From an uncultured Eubacteriales bacterium (lineage in GTDB: Bacteria > Bacillota > Clostridia > Lachnospirales > Anaerotignaceae), in the NCBI GenBank assembly GCA_900546215.1, contig URCD01000074.1, positions 1 through 11,908 of the forward strand: a stretch of DNA of 11,908 nucleotides, given 5' to 3'. The position numbers and the translations under genes were made by a program. Of this stretch, positions 1 through 6,287 are shown piece after piece. The notes under the pieces were generated by a model that was not told the DNA's origin, searched no databases, and worked only from the letters and a program-made list of their open reading frames with translations. Position 1 is the stretch's first letter. Every line of letters begins with the position of its first letter.

Positions 1-56
1 GCCCGACCTATCCGACACAATGCGCAAGTGCCGGATAGGAACGGCAAAATTTTTTT
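1..56 (+). terminator. Possible intrinsic terminator at the left edge
   Basis: The arms CCTATCCG (7-14) and CGGATAGG (32-39) are perfectly complementary. Inside them CAC (16-18) can pair with GTG (28-30), and outside them GCC (1-3) can pair with GGC (43-45) across a 3-nt internal loop. A run of A4T7 follows at 46-56. This is compatible with a Rho-independent terminator for an upstream plus-strand gene outside the window. The T-run is a little far from the main stem, and the structure could equally be a palindromic intergenic repeat that stopped an assembly. Confidence 0.35.
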
Positions 57-90
57 ACACTTCTATTACTTCTTTATCGCACATCAGTAA

Positions 91-801
91 ATGGACAGCG
101 CATATGATATTGCAAACAGTATGGAAACTAAAGAGGACATAGACAGCTCTTATATTACCCTCTATCCTGTAATGCGCGAGCTTGCCGACAAGCTGAATGA
201 GGTATACGACTATACAGAAATGAAGTCATATATAGATGATAATTACGCAAAAGGCGCAGAGCTCCATAAAATTATATACAACGATTATAATCAGTACTAT
301 GACCTTTCCTATTCGTTTTTGGACCTGGTAACTGAAATGGCTGAGGCACAGATTGCCGAGGATATGGAGTATTATAAGAGCGAAGGCCTTGAGGTAATGT
401 ATTCACTTAACTCGGTTCTTCTTAAGGCAAAGGAAATACAGGCGGCAATTTATGACCAGAATGTATATGACGACAATCTAATTGAGCTTGACACGTCGGC
501 TATTCAACCGCTTTATGACGAATATATCGCTGAAATAGAGACCTGCTTTTCTCTCCTGGACAGCCCGGAAAAGCTGGAAAAAGAAGGCTTAAGCACTGAC
601 AATCCTTATATTGGACGGTATAAAGAAGAGATAACAGCCAGCAAGGTTGCCCTTACAGACCTGTTCCAGAGAGTGGCTGATCAGAGACCCCTTGAGGAAT
701 ACGAGCTTTACTCTTCCTTCCCCGCAGATGGCTCAGTCAGCAGCTTTGACGAGGCACTGAGCAATATGATAGATTATTACAACAGCCTTATAGAATATTA
801 A
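91..801 (+). CDS. DUF3829-like (YiiG-type) protein, probably missing its N-terminal part
   Basis: The product is 236 residues, mostly acidic and helical, with many Tyr, Asp and Glu. The stretch from about residue 24 (LYPVMRELADKLNEV, then DYTEMKSYIDDNYAKG) to the end (LTDLFQRV, then the final MIDYYNSLIEY) resembles, from memory, the middle and C-terminal parts of DUF3829 proteins. These are secreted or lipid-anchored proteins of unknown function, usually over 300 residues. Here there is no signal peptide, no lipobox Cys and no N-terminal helical region. A TAA stop lies directly before the first ATG (88-90), and neither that ATG nor Met11 (121) has a recognisable ribosome binding site. I infer a 5'-truncated copy, whether a real pseudogene or an assembly join. 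The alternative is a short cytoplasmic protein with a very weak start. It converges on the transporter gene. Confidence 0.55.
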   Translation: MDSAYDIANSMETKEDIDSSYITLYPVMRELADKLNEVYDYTEMKSYIDDNYAKGAELHKIIYNDYNQYYDLSYSFLDLVTEMAEAQIAEDMEYYKSEGLEVMYSLNSVLLKAKEIQAAIYDQNVYDDNLIELDTSAIQPLYDEYIAEIETCFSLLDSPEKLEKEGLSTDNPYIGRYKEEITASKVALTDLFQRVADQRPLEEYELYSSFPADGSVSSFDEALSNMIDYYNSLIEY

Positions 802-806
802 ATAAT

Positions 807-819
807 AAAAAGCCCGCAT
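807..819 (+). repeat. Left half of a split terminator stem
   Basis: AAAAAGCCCGCAT starts 5 nt after the DUF3829-like stop codon and looks like the first arm of an intrinsic terminator, but no partner arm follows locally. The sequence ATGCAGGCTTTTT at 2006-2018 is complementary to it at 12 of 13 positions. The DMT transporter gene lies between the two. Confidence 0.45.
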
Positions 820-832
820 TGCTGGTTGTTCA

Positions 833-842
833 TAAAACAGTA
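833..842. repeat. 10-bp inverted repeat, left copy (partner at 1980-1989)
   Basis: TAAAACAGTA here is the exact reverse complement of TACTGTTTTA at 1980-1989. The pair lies just inside the half-terminator arms at 807-819 and 2006-2018 and brackets the transporter gene with its terminator and promoter. The repeat is short, so chance is possible, but the nested arrangement with the larger arms is notable. Confidence 0.4.
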
Positions 843-847
843 ATTGA

Positions 848-893
848 AAGTAAAATCCCGTGAATGGTAAACATCATTCACGGGATTTTACTT
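848..893. terminator. Bidirectional intrinsic terminator between convergent genes
   Basis: A perfect 19-bp stem has arms AAGTAAAATCCCGTGAATG (848-866) and its exact reverse complement (875-893), around an 8-nt loop. A GC-rich core (CCCGTGAATG) sits inside an A/T flank, so transcripts from either strand end in a U-rich run. It lies 22 nt past the transporter stop codon and 46 nt past the DUF3829-like stop, so it can serve both. Confidence 0.85.
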
Positions 894-915
894 ATACAGG
901 AATAGCGCAGTAAAT

Positions 916-1830
916 TCAATTGTCTTTTTTTATAATTCCTTTTGCATTAGCTGTATATACACCGATAACGATAATTACAGCGCCAATAATTTGAGAAACC
1001 GAGAATGTTTCTTTTAAGAGAAAAGCTCCTGCAACAATAGAAACAACAGTTGCTACTCCTATGAAAGATGATGTTCGGTTGACACCAATTTTTGCAATAG
1101 CTACATTAGACAAGAAAAAGGCACAAACGGAACACCCTATTCCCTGATACAGAATAGCCATCAGAAACGCTTTGTTTTTGAAAGGAAGTGCGATTAATGA
1201 ACTTAAATCGCTATTCATCAATGCCTCAATTATAGCTAAAATTATAAATACTGCTGCTCCTGCCAATAACATCATATATGTAATTTCCGCCCCAGTATAA
1301 TCAGAAGCTTTTTCTACAAAAACACAATAAAGAGCGTAAGATATAACTGCTATAAGTAAAAATGCATATCCCGTGCTTGAAAGACTCGATGACGCACCGA
1401 CTGCAAGCACTGTCACAAGTACACCTACAAGTGTAATCAATATACCCATTACCTGTAAACGGGTAGGCTTTTTGTGAAGAATTGCAGCTGAGGCAATCAG
1501 GGAAGCAACAGGAATACACGCAAGGAATACTCCACTTTCGGATGCCGTTGTATGACTGATACCAATCGTTTCTCCGATAAAGTAAATGACTGGACTAAAC
1601 AATGATACTAAAAGCAGTGGTTTCAGACTTTTTCCCTTCAGATCAACCTTTAGTATACCAACTCCAACCAATAAACTCATGGCTAAAAACGCCAACAAAA
1701 ACCGCCAGCCTAAGAGGGATAGGGCACTTGCATTAGTTGTTGCTTGCTTAGTAAAAATATAACTCATACCATAAAGCACTTCACAACCAATAGCACATAA
1801 ACTGCCAATGATCAAATTGTCTTTTCTCAT
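916..1830 (-). CDS. DMT-superfamily (EamA) inner-membrane transporter
   Basis: This 304-residue protein has about ten hydrophobic segments in two repeated halves, as in EamA-type carriers of the drug/metabolite transporter superfamily. The first half starts IIGSLCAIGCEVLYG and contains the typical LLGWRFLLAF segment around residues 40-48. The second ends with LLKETFSVSQIIGAVIIVIGVY. In this family the loop-helix with a Glu (here LKETFS) before the last membrane segment is well conserved. The substrate cannot be read from the sequence: relatives export amino acids, metabolites or drugs. The start is set by GTGAGG 5 nt upstream (plus strand 1836-1841). The gene appears monocistronic, with its own promoter and the bidirectional terminator behind it. 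By eye it is more A/T-rich than its neighbours and it is flanked by split repeats, which suggests a later insertion. Confidence 0.85.
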   Translation of the reverse strand: MRKDNLIIGSLCAIGCEVLYGMSYIFTKQATTNASALSLLGWRFLLAFLAMSLLVGVGILKVDLKGKSLKPLLLVSLFSPVIYFIGETIGISHTTASESGVFLACIPVASLIASAAILHKKPTRLQVMGILITLVGVLVTVLAVGASSSLSSTGYAFLLIAVISYALYCVFVEKASDYTGAEITYMMLLAGAAVFIILAIIEALMNSDLSSLIALPFKNKAFLMAILYQGIGCSVCAFFLSNVAIAKIGVNRTSSFIGVATVVSIVAGAFLLKETFSVSQIIGAVIIVIGVYTANAKGIIKKDN

Positions 1831-1900
1831 GTTAACCTCACATATTTCGATCTTCTGCTAAGCTCCAATCTCAACAAAAATTTACGATTTATTAAATCTT

Positions 1901-1928
1901 ATCATAGCGCAAAAGGTATGTCTAGCAA
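1901..1928 (-). promoter_or_regulatory. Likely promoter of the DMT transporter gene
   Basis: On the minus strand TTGCTA (plus 1923-1928) and TATGAT (plus 1901-1906) are separated by 16 nt, a fair match to a sigma-A promoter. Predicted transcription starts about 65 nt before the ATG. The -35 element directly follows the U-run of the terminator at 1932-1969. Confidence 0.5.
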
Positions 1929-1931
1929 TAA

Positions 1932-1969
1932 AAATGCCAGATAAGCAGAAACACACTTATCTGACATTT
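1932..1969 (-). terminator. Intrinsic terminator behind the glycosyltransferase gene
   Basis: The arms 1932-1945 and 1956-1969 are complementary over 14 nt with one position that becomes a G-U pair in the minus-strand RNA, around a 10-nt loop. On the minus strand the stem runs into a T-run (CATTTTTATTG). This is the right orientation to end glycosyltransferase transcripts before the transporter promoter. Confidence 0.7.
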
Positions 1970-1979
1970 CCTTTTAGAA

Positions 1980-1989
1980 TACTGTTTTA
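1980..1989. repeat. 10-bp inverted repeat, right copy (partner at 833-842)
   Basis: TACTGTTTTA is the exact reverse complement of the left copy. It lies between the glycosyltransferase terminator stem and the right half-terminator arm. Confidence 0.4.
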
Positions 1990-1992
1990 CGG

Positions 1993-2018
1993 AAGCCGCC
2001 CGATTATGCAGGCTTTTT
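1993..2018 (+). terminator. Weak plus-oriented hairpin containing the right half of the split stem
   Basis: AGCCGC (1994-1999) can pair with GCAGGCT (2008-2014) with one bulge, followed by TTTTCTTTT on the plus strand. As a plus-strand terminator it makes little sense today, because no plus-strand gene runs into it. Its right arm, ATGCAGGCTTTTT (2006-2018), instead complements 807-819 next to the DUF3829-like stop. This suggests it once terminated that gene. Confidence 0.4.
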
Positions 2019-2021
2019 CTT

Positions 2022-3509
2022 TTATAAATACCTGTCAAAATACTCCCACAGGTATTCCTTTATTTCAGTCTGCTTTTCTTTAATTTCGTAATGTCTTTCC
2101 TTAATTCCATTTTTAATCTCACTGGTTTTTTCTGCAATACCGTTTCTCAGGCCTGCAAATGGGCTTTCCGCCGCCATAAGCTCCGCTCTTTTTCCAATAA
2201 ACTCAAACGGCTTGGATATTCCCATATCCATAAATCCGGTAGTTACAGTTTCTCTGAATCGCTTTGCCTTATTTAAAGCGTCGCATATTCCCGCAATACC
2301 GTTTAAAGCGTCGTCTGTAAACGTAGTCTTTCTTACATAATCTGGGCTATGATATTTCTCAATTACATATTTATACCTTTCATATGCCTTCTTTACGCTT
2401 TCTTCCCAAGGAACGTATATTTCCTCCATAGCGTTTTTGCCAATTTCATGGGCAAGTCCTATATTGTCTATCAGTTCCTCAATAGCTTCGGCCATTGATT
2501 CAGCGTTTTCATTAATCAGGTATCCGTTATGCCTGTCCCTTATACCCTCAGCGGCACAGCTTCCCTTAATAAGAACACTGCCAAGTCCGCAGGCAGCAGC
2601 CTCTCTTACCACAATTCCGTTTGTATCATATGATGTAGGAAAAAGAAACATATCGGCCCTAGTATAATAAGCTCTGAGTTCCTCTCTGTCCTGCACCGCT
2701 CCGGCAAAAATACATTCCTCGGCCAAATCCAGTTCCTTGGCATAATTTTTAATATCAACAGCGTCGCTTCCGTCGCCTACAACTACCATATGAAATTTTG
2801 CGCCTGTACTTTTTATTGTTTTAAGAGCATCAAGCGTTATTTTAAAACCCTTATACCACATTAGCCTGCCGACAAATAAAAACACTGGATAATCATCATT
2901 TATTCCAAGCTTTTCATTTACCTCAGCTACTGCATCAGCCTCAGCTCTGCCTTTAGGAAAATCAACGCCGTTTTCCATAACAATATAGTCTCCCTTATAG
3001 CCAAGAGATTTAAGGTTTTCGCCCGCGCCTTCGCTTACAACCCATACCTCGTCACAAGCTTCAATATTATTTACTATGGTCTTTATTGATGCCTCCTGAA
3101 GCATGTTTGATTTCAGGGCCTTTTTTATATCAATGTCGAATTTAGTATGGTAAGTAAAAACAATCGGAGCGTTTACCTTTTCCCTGAGCGTTCTGGCAAG
3201 AATTGTTGACATAGCCGGACAGTGACTGTGGATTATATCAATATTTTTGCTGTCAAGCTCCCCAAGTGCTGAAGGCTCGAACGGATAGCCCGCTCTGTAT
3301 CCTATGATACCGGTTGTATCAAAGCTGGTATAACGCACAACCTCAAAATCATAATTGTCGGTTACATTTGGGTATTTTGGCGTGGCTACTACCGCATTTC
3401 CAAGCCCACTCTGAATTACCGACGCGTAATTAAACACTGTATTTGCTACTCCGTCTATTGTAGGCGGAAATGAGTCATTTAAAAGGCATACATTCAGTCT
3501 ATCATTCAT
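2022..3509 (-). CDS. GT4-family glycosyltransferase (diacylglycerol/membrane glycosyltransferase-like) with heptad tail
   Basis: This 495-residue protein has two Rossmann-like halves of the GT-B fold. The N-terminal acceptor domain opens with LNDSFPPTIDGVANTV (residues 10-25) and carries HSHCP (94-98) and FTYHTKFD (118-125). The C-terminal nucleotide-sugar domain carries FVGRLMWYKG (212-221) with the Arg and Lys that contact the donor diphosphate. It also carries DTNGIVVREAAACG (295-308), the EX7E motif with Asp295 in place of the first Glu and Glu303 as the second. Close relatives include glucosyltransferases acting on diacylglycerol, but substrate and donor are not proven. After the catalytic fold, about residues 460-495 form a Lys/Glu heptad repeat ending in aromatics, a possible coiled coil or membrane-surface helix. 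AAGGAG 8 nt upstream (plus 3518-3523) sets the start. It is probably monocistronic. Confidence 0.85.
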   Translation of the reverse strand: MNDRLNVCLLNDSFPPTIDGVANTVFNYASVIQSGLGNAVVATPKYPNVTDNYDFEVVRYTSFDTTGIIGYRAGYPFEPSALGELDSKNIDIIHSHCPAMSTILARTLREKVNAPIVFTYHTKFDIDIKKALKSNMLQEASIKTIVNNIEACDEVWVVSEGAGENLKSLGYKGDYIVMENGVDFPKGRAEADAVAEVNEKLGINDDYPVFLFVGRLMWYKGFKITLDALKTIKSTGAKFHMVVVGDGSDAVDIKNYAKELDLAEECIFAGAVQDREELRAYYTRADMFLFPTSYDTNGIVVREAAACGLGSVLIKGSCAAEGIRDRHNGYLINENAESMAEAIEELIDNIGLAHEIGKNAMEEIYVPWEESVKKAYERYKYVIEKYHSPDYVRKTTFTDDALNGIAGICDALNKAKRFRETVTTGFMDMGISKPFEFIGKRAELMAAESPFAGLRNGIAEKTSEIKNGIKERHYEIKEKQTEIKEYLWEYFDRYL

Positions 3510-3668
3510 TTTTATGTCTCCTTAGTATTTACTGTTATTGCCAACTTCATTATTTTATCATTAAAATATGAACAAAAAGTTAATCAAAATGAAAAAATTT
3601 ATAAATTATTCCACAATTTTTACAGTAATTACTTAAAAAAGCTTATGAAGCTACATAATTACACAAAT
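3510..3668 (-). promoter_or_regulatory. A/T-rich intergenic region with the glycosyltransferase promoter
   Basis: This 159-nt stretch has no open reading frame of note. Several A/T-rich hexamers could serve as a minus-strand promoter for the glycosyltransferase, for example TTGATT with TTAATG 17 nt downstream, but none is convincing. It also contains the weak terminator at 3635-3652. Confidence 0.35.
3635..3652 (-). terminator. Short intrinsic terminator behind the LysR gene
   Basis: On the minus strand AGCTT-CAT-AAGCT forms a 5-bp hairpin (plus 3640-3652) followed immediately by six T. It lies 16 nt past the regulator stop codon. The stem is short and A/T-rich, so termination may be partial. 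Confidence 0.5.
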
Positions 3669-4544
3669 TCATTCAATATTTCTATAATCCAAATAATCTA
3701 AAAACCGTTTCACAGCCAGCGGGGCGTTTTTTTTGCTTCTAAGCGCAAGTCCAATTTTTCGATAGGCAGGAACGTCCAATTTTTTTGCGATTATATTGTA
3801 TGGCACCCTCTTCAAAATAAGCTTTGGTAAAATGCTGATTCCAAGCCCGCTTTCAACCATTGACATAATAGCGTAATCGTCCCATGTTGTAAAGTGAATT
3901 CTCGGCGCTGTCCCTATATGTTCAAAGATTTCTGATATTTCTGTATTTGTTCCCTTTTGAAGCAGCATAAACGGATAATCATACACCGCACTTAGGGGAA
4001 AACTCCCGCATGACGACAATGGATGATTTACAGGCAGAACGGCCATAAGTTCATCCTGCTCCAAAAAAATTGTTTCAAGCTCGTGCTGTACAGGCAGGCG
4101 AAGAAATCCGCAGTCCACCCTTCCCTCAATAATCCAGCTCTCAATTTCAGAATAATCTCCCAAAAGCAGCTCGTAATCAATATTGGGATAATCCTTTTGA
4201 AATTCCTTAATTATATTAGGCAGCCAATGAGTGGCTGCACTAGAAAAAGTCCCTATTCTAATTATTCCAGACTGCAGTCCGTTCAATTCGTCTACCTGTG
4301 TCTGAAGCTTTTGATACTCCTTGCATACGCCCTCTGCAAACGGCAGCAGCTTGAGCCCTTCGGAGGTCAGTCTCACACCCTGACGTCCACGCTCCAAAAT
4401 CGGCACTCCCCACTCTTTTTCCAAATCGTTAATCATACGGCTGATACCGGACTGTGAATAATTAAGTATCCGCGCCGCTTTTGTAAAGCTGCCGTATTCA
4501 ACTGTTTTTACAAAGGCCATATATTTTTGAATATTCATGTCCAT
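3669..4544 (-). CDS. LysR-type transcriptional regulator
   Basis: This 291-residue protein has the LysR layout. An N-terminal winged helix-turn-helix spans about residues 4-62, with SFTKAARILNYSQSGISRMI and the following DLEKEWGVPILERG as DNA-contacting segments. A linker helix (about 65-92) and a periplasmic-binding-protein-like effector domain (about 93-290, starting IIRIGTF) follow. Its ligand is unknown. The start at 4544 is preceded by AAAGAAG 9 nt upstream, and Met3 (4538) is a less likely alternative. LysR regulators often control the gene read divergently from them, which makes proB the first candidate target. A perfect palindrome between the two genes overlaps the likely -10 of this gene, which fits autorepression. 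The glycosyltransferase downstream is separated by a weak terminator and 159 nt, so co-transcription is doubtful. Confidence 0.9.
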   Translation of the reverse strand: MDMNIQKYMAFVKTVEYGSFTKAARILNYSQSGISRMINDLEKEWGVPILERGRQGVRLTSEGLKLLPFAEGVCKEYQKLQTQVDELNGLQSGIIRIGTFSSAATHWLPNIIKEFQKDYPNIDYELLLGDYSEIESWIIEGRVDCGFLRLPVQHELETIFLEQDELMAVLPVNHPLSSCGSFPLSAVYDYPFMLLQKGTNTEISEIFEHIGTAPRIHFTTWDDYAIMSMVESGLGISILPKLILKRVPYNIIAKKLDVPAYRKIGLALRSKKNAPLAVKRFLDYLDYRNIE

Positions 4545-4573
4545 ATAAAGTCACTTCTTTACATCTGTTTTTA

Positions 4574-4588
4574 TCATAATTATTATGA
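4574..4588. promoter_or_regulatory. Perfect palindrome, candidate LysR-type operator
   Basis: TCATAAT-T-ATTATGA is a perfect 7+1+7 palindrome between the divergent lysR and proB starts. LysR regulators bind A/T-rich dyads of this general kind. On the minus strand it ends in TATGAT, a plausible -10 for the regulator gene, so a bound protein would block that promoter. It lies 14 nt before the predicted proB -35. Confidence 0.55.
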
Positions 4589-4601
4589 AAAATATTCGCT
4601 T

Positions 4602-4630
4602 TTGTAATTGATATATTTATGTTACACTAT
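4602..4630 (+). promoter_or_regulatory. Likely proB promoter
   Basis: TTGTAA (4602-4607) and CACTAT (4625-4630) are separated by 17 nt on the plus strand. Predicted transcription begins near 4637, giving a leader of about 40 nt before the proB start. The -10 is imperfect, so this is a moderate call and would fit an activator-assisted promoter. Confidence 0.5.
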
Positions 4631-4675
4631 AGGCGTAAATAGTTCAAGGAAAAAATTGTATTTCAGAGGTGCTGT

Positions 4676-5473
4676 ATGGGATTATATCAAAATAGAATTG
4701 TTGTTAAGGTCGGGACATCAACACTGACAAACGATATTGGTCAAAATGATCTGCGTTCCTTTGACCGGCTTGCCTGCGTGTTATCGGATATTCAAAACAT
4801 GGGGTATGAAATTATTTTAGTATCCTCCGGCGCAATTGCCGTAGGTACAAATAAGCTGAAAATGAAAACAAAGCCGTCAAGCATGCGCCTGAAGCAGGCC
4901 GCAGCAGCCGTTGGCCAGTGCAGCATAATGTTCCTTTATGATAAGTTTTTTAACGACTATGATAAAACAATTGCACAGATACTTCTGACTGCCGAGGATA
5001 TGGAGATAGAAGAAAAAAAGGAAAACCTTATTAATACATTCGACGCGCTGCTTGAGATGGGAATTATCCCTGTAGTAAATGAGAATGACTCGGTAAGCTA
5101 TACGGAAATAGAATCTGAAGACAGGCTTTTTGGCGACAACGATATGCTGTCTGCTGTCGTAGCTGTACTATGCAAGGCACAGAAGCTTATTATTTTATCA
5201 GATATTGATGGATTTTATGACAGCGATCCCAGGCTTCATCCTAACGCAAAGCTAATTGAACGTGTTGACATTATTGATGATGAAATGCAGTCGCTTGCAG
5301 GCGGAGCGGGCTCAAGGAGAGGGACGGGCGGTATGAAAACGAAGCTGCAGGCCGCTAAGCTGGCGTCTGCGCAGGGAATAGATACAATTGTCACCAACGG
5401 TAAAAATCCGGCCTCATTATATGACATTGTAAAAGGAAAAAATATCGGCACACTGTTTTCGGGCAGCCGCTGA
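4676..5473 (+). CDS. proB: Glutamate 5-kinase (short form, no PUA domain)
   Basis: ProB phosphorylates L-glutamate with ATP to gamma-glutamyl phosphate, the first step of proline synthesis in the cytoplasm. This 265-residue protein is a complete amino-acid-kinase domain. KVGTSTLT (11-18) is the phosphate loop, SSGAIAVG (50-57) follows, and NENDSVS (135-141) and FGDNDMLSA (152-160) are glutamate-binding. LSDIDGFYDSDPR (174-186) and GTGGMKTKLQAAKLA (216-230) are nucleotide-binding. It stops where many ProB proteins (about 370 residues) continue into a C-terminal PUA domain, but PUA-less ProB is well known. GAGGTG 4 nt upstream sets the start. The usual partner proA is not next to it: the gene stands alone between a divergent LysR gene and convergent coaX. 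Either proA is elsewhere or this copy has a regulated role. Confidence 0.95.
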   Translation: MGLYQNRIVVKVGTSTLTNDIGQNDLRSFDRLACVLSDIQNMGYEIILVSSGAIAVGTNKLKMKTKPSSMRLKQAAAAVGQCSIMFLYDKFFNDYDKTIAQILLTAEDMEIEEKKENLINTFDALLEMGIIPVVNENDSVSYTEIESEDRLFGDNDMLSAVVAVLCKAQKLIILSDIDGFYDSDPRLHPNAKLIERVDIIDDEMQSLAGGAGSRRGTGGMKTKLQAAKLASAQGIDTIVTNGKNPASLYDIVKGKNIGTLFSGSR

Positions 5474-5475
5474 CT

Positions 5476-5509
5476 AAAAAGGCCGCGGAAATCAAAATTC
5501 CCCGCGGCC
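5476..5509. terminator. Intrinsic terminator between convergent proB and coaX
   Basis: GGCCGCGG (5481-5488) pairs perfectly with CCGCGGCC (5502-5509), and the stem can extend through AA/TT past two unpaired C. On the minus strand five T follow (plus 5476-5480), so it is a strong terminator for coaBC-coaX. On the plus strand only a broken A/T-rich tail follows, so it serves proB less well. Confidence 0.8.
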
Positions 5510-5519
5510 ATAATATCAT

Positions 5520-6287
5520 TTAAGCTTTTTTATTATATCTTTCCCATAAAATATAAAGCCCCTTTAAAAGCAAATCCGGGTCGTAATCCATTTTATGGCG
5601 GCAAAAGGGTACAATTACACAGCCCACTCCACCGGTTGCTACTATGTTGGCCTCATATCCAAGCTCTTCAAATACTCTATCGATAATACCGTCCATCATA
5701 GCGGCATTTCCGTACACCACACCACTTTTCATGGACTGCTCCGTATTTTTCGCTATGATTCCATTAGGAGGTCCAAGCTTTATTCTAGGAAGCTTTTCAC
5801 AGCATTCTGAAAGCGCATTCATAGATATACACACGCCTGGAGCGATTATGCTTCCTATATAGCTGCCTTCCCTGTCTATTATTGAACATGTTGAGGCAGT
5901 TCCCAAGTCAAATATAAGAAGAGGAGCTCCGTATATCTCTATGGCGGCTACAGCGTCGACAAGCATATCCTCTCCTACCTTGTCAGGATTGTCCATAAGT
6001 ATATTAAGCCCTGTACTCACATTTCTTCCAACAGTCAAAGCCTCTTTCCCTGTTAGGCTTTTTACAGCCTTTTCGGCTCTGCCCGTAACAAAGGGCACAA
6101 CGGATGAAATTATTCCTCCTTCAGGCTTTGGGGCGTTATTAAGCTTAAGTATAAAGTCAATTTGAGACGCAATTTCGTCGGCATGATTTTTCTCATCGGT
6201 TTTCATTCTGCCTGTGAAAAGCACCTTTCCGTTCTCAATTCCGCCGACAACAATATTTGTATTACCGATATCAAGCGCCAGTATCAT
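5520..6287 (-). CDS. coaX: Type III pantothenate kinase
   Basis: CoaX phosphorylates pantothenate, the first committed step of coenzyme A synthesis. The type III enzyme belongs to the ASKHA fold, usually needs a monovalent cation and is not inhibited by CoA. The 255 residues match the family length. DIGNTN (6-11) is the phosphate-binding motif. GEDMLVDAVAA (105-115) is the counterpart of the usual GADR motif and keeps the catalytic Asp (D107) but has Met where Arg is common. DLGTAST (127-133) and ATGGVG (217-222) are the remaining ATPase-fold motifs. The ATG lies in an ATGA overlap with the coaBC stop, so translation is probably coupled. Pairing with CoaBC means one transcript encodes three consecutive CoA activities. 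The transcript ends at the GC-rich terminator just downstream. Confidence 0.95.
   Translation of the reverse strand: MILALDIGNTNIVVGGIENGKVLFTGRMKTDEKNHADEIASQIDFILKLNNAPKPEGGIISSVVPFVTGRAEKAVKSLTGKEALTVGRNVSTGLNILMDNPDKVGEDMLVDAVAAIEIYGAPLLIFDLGTASTCSIIDREGSYIGSIIAPGVCISMNALSECCEKLPRIKLGPPNGIIAKNTEQSMKSGVVYGNAAMMDGIIDRVFEELGYEANIVATGGVGCVIVPFCRHKMDYDPDLLLKGLYILWERYNKKA

Noticed and set aside
4023..4457. 144-residue plus-strand open frame opposite the LysR gene
   Set aside because: It has no ribosome binding site or recognisable domain and lies entirely antisense to a clear LysR-type gene.
5481..5509. GC-rich palindrome between proB and coaX as a regulatory operator
   Set aside because: Its position between convergent stop codons and the T-run on the minus strand make it an ordinary terminator.
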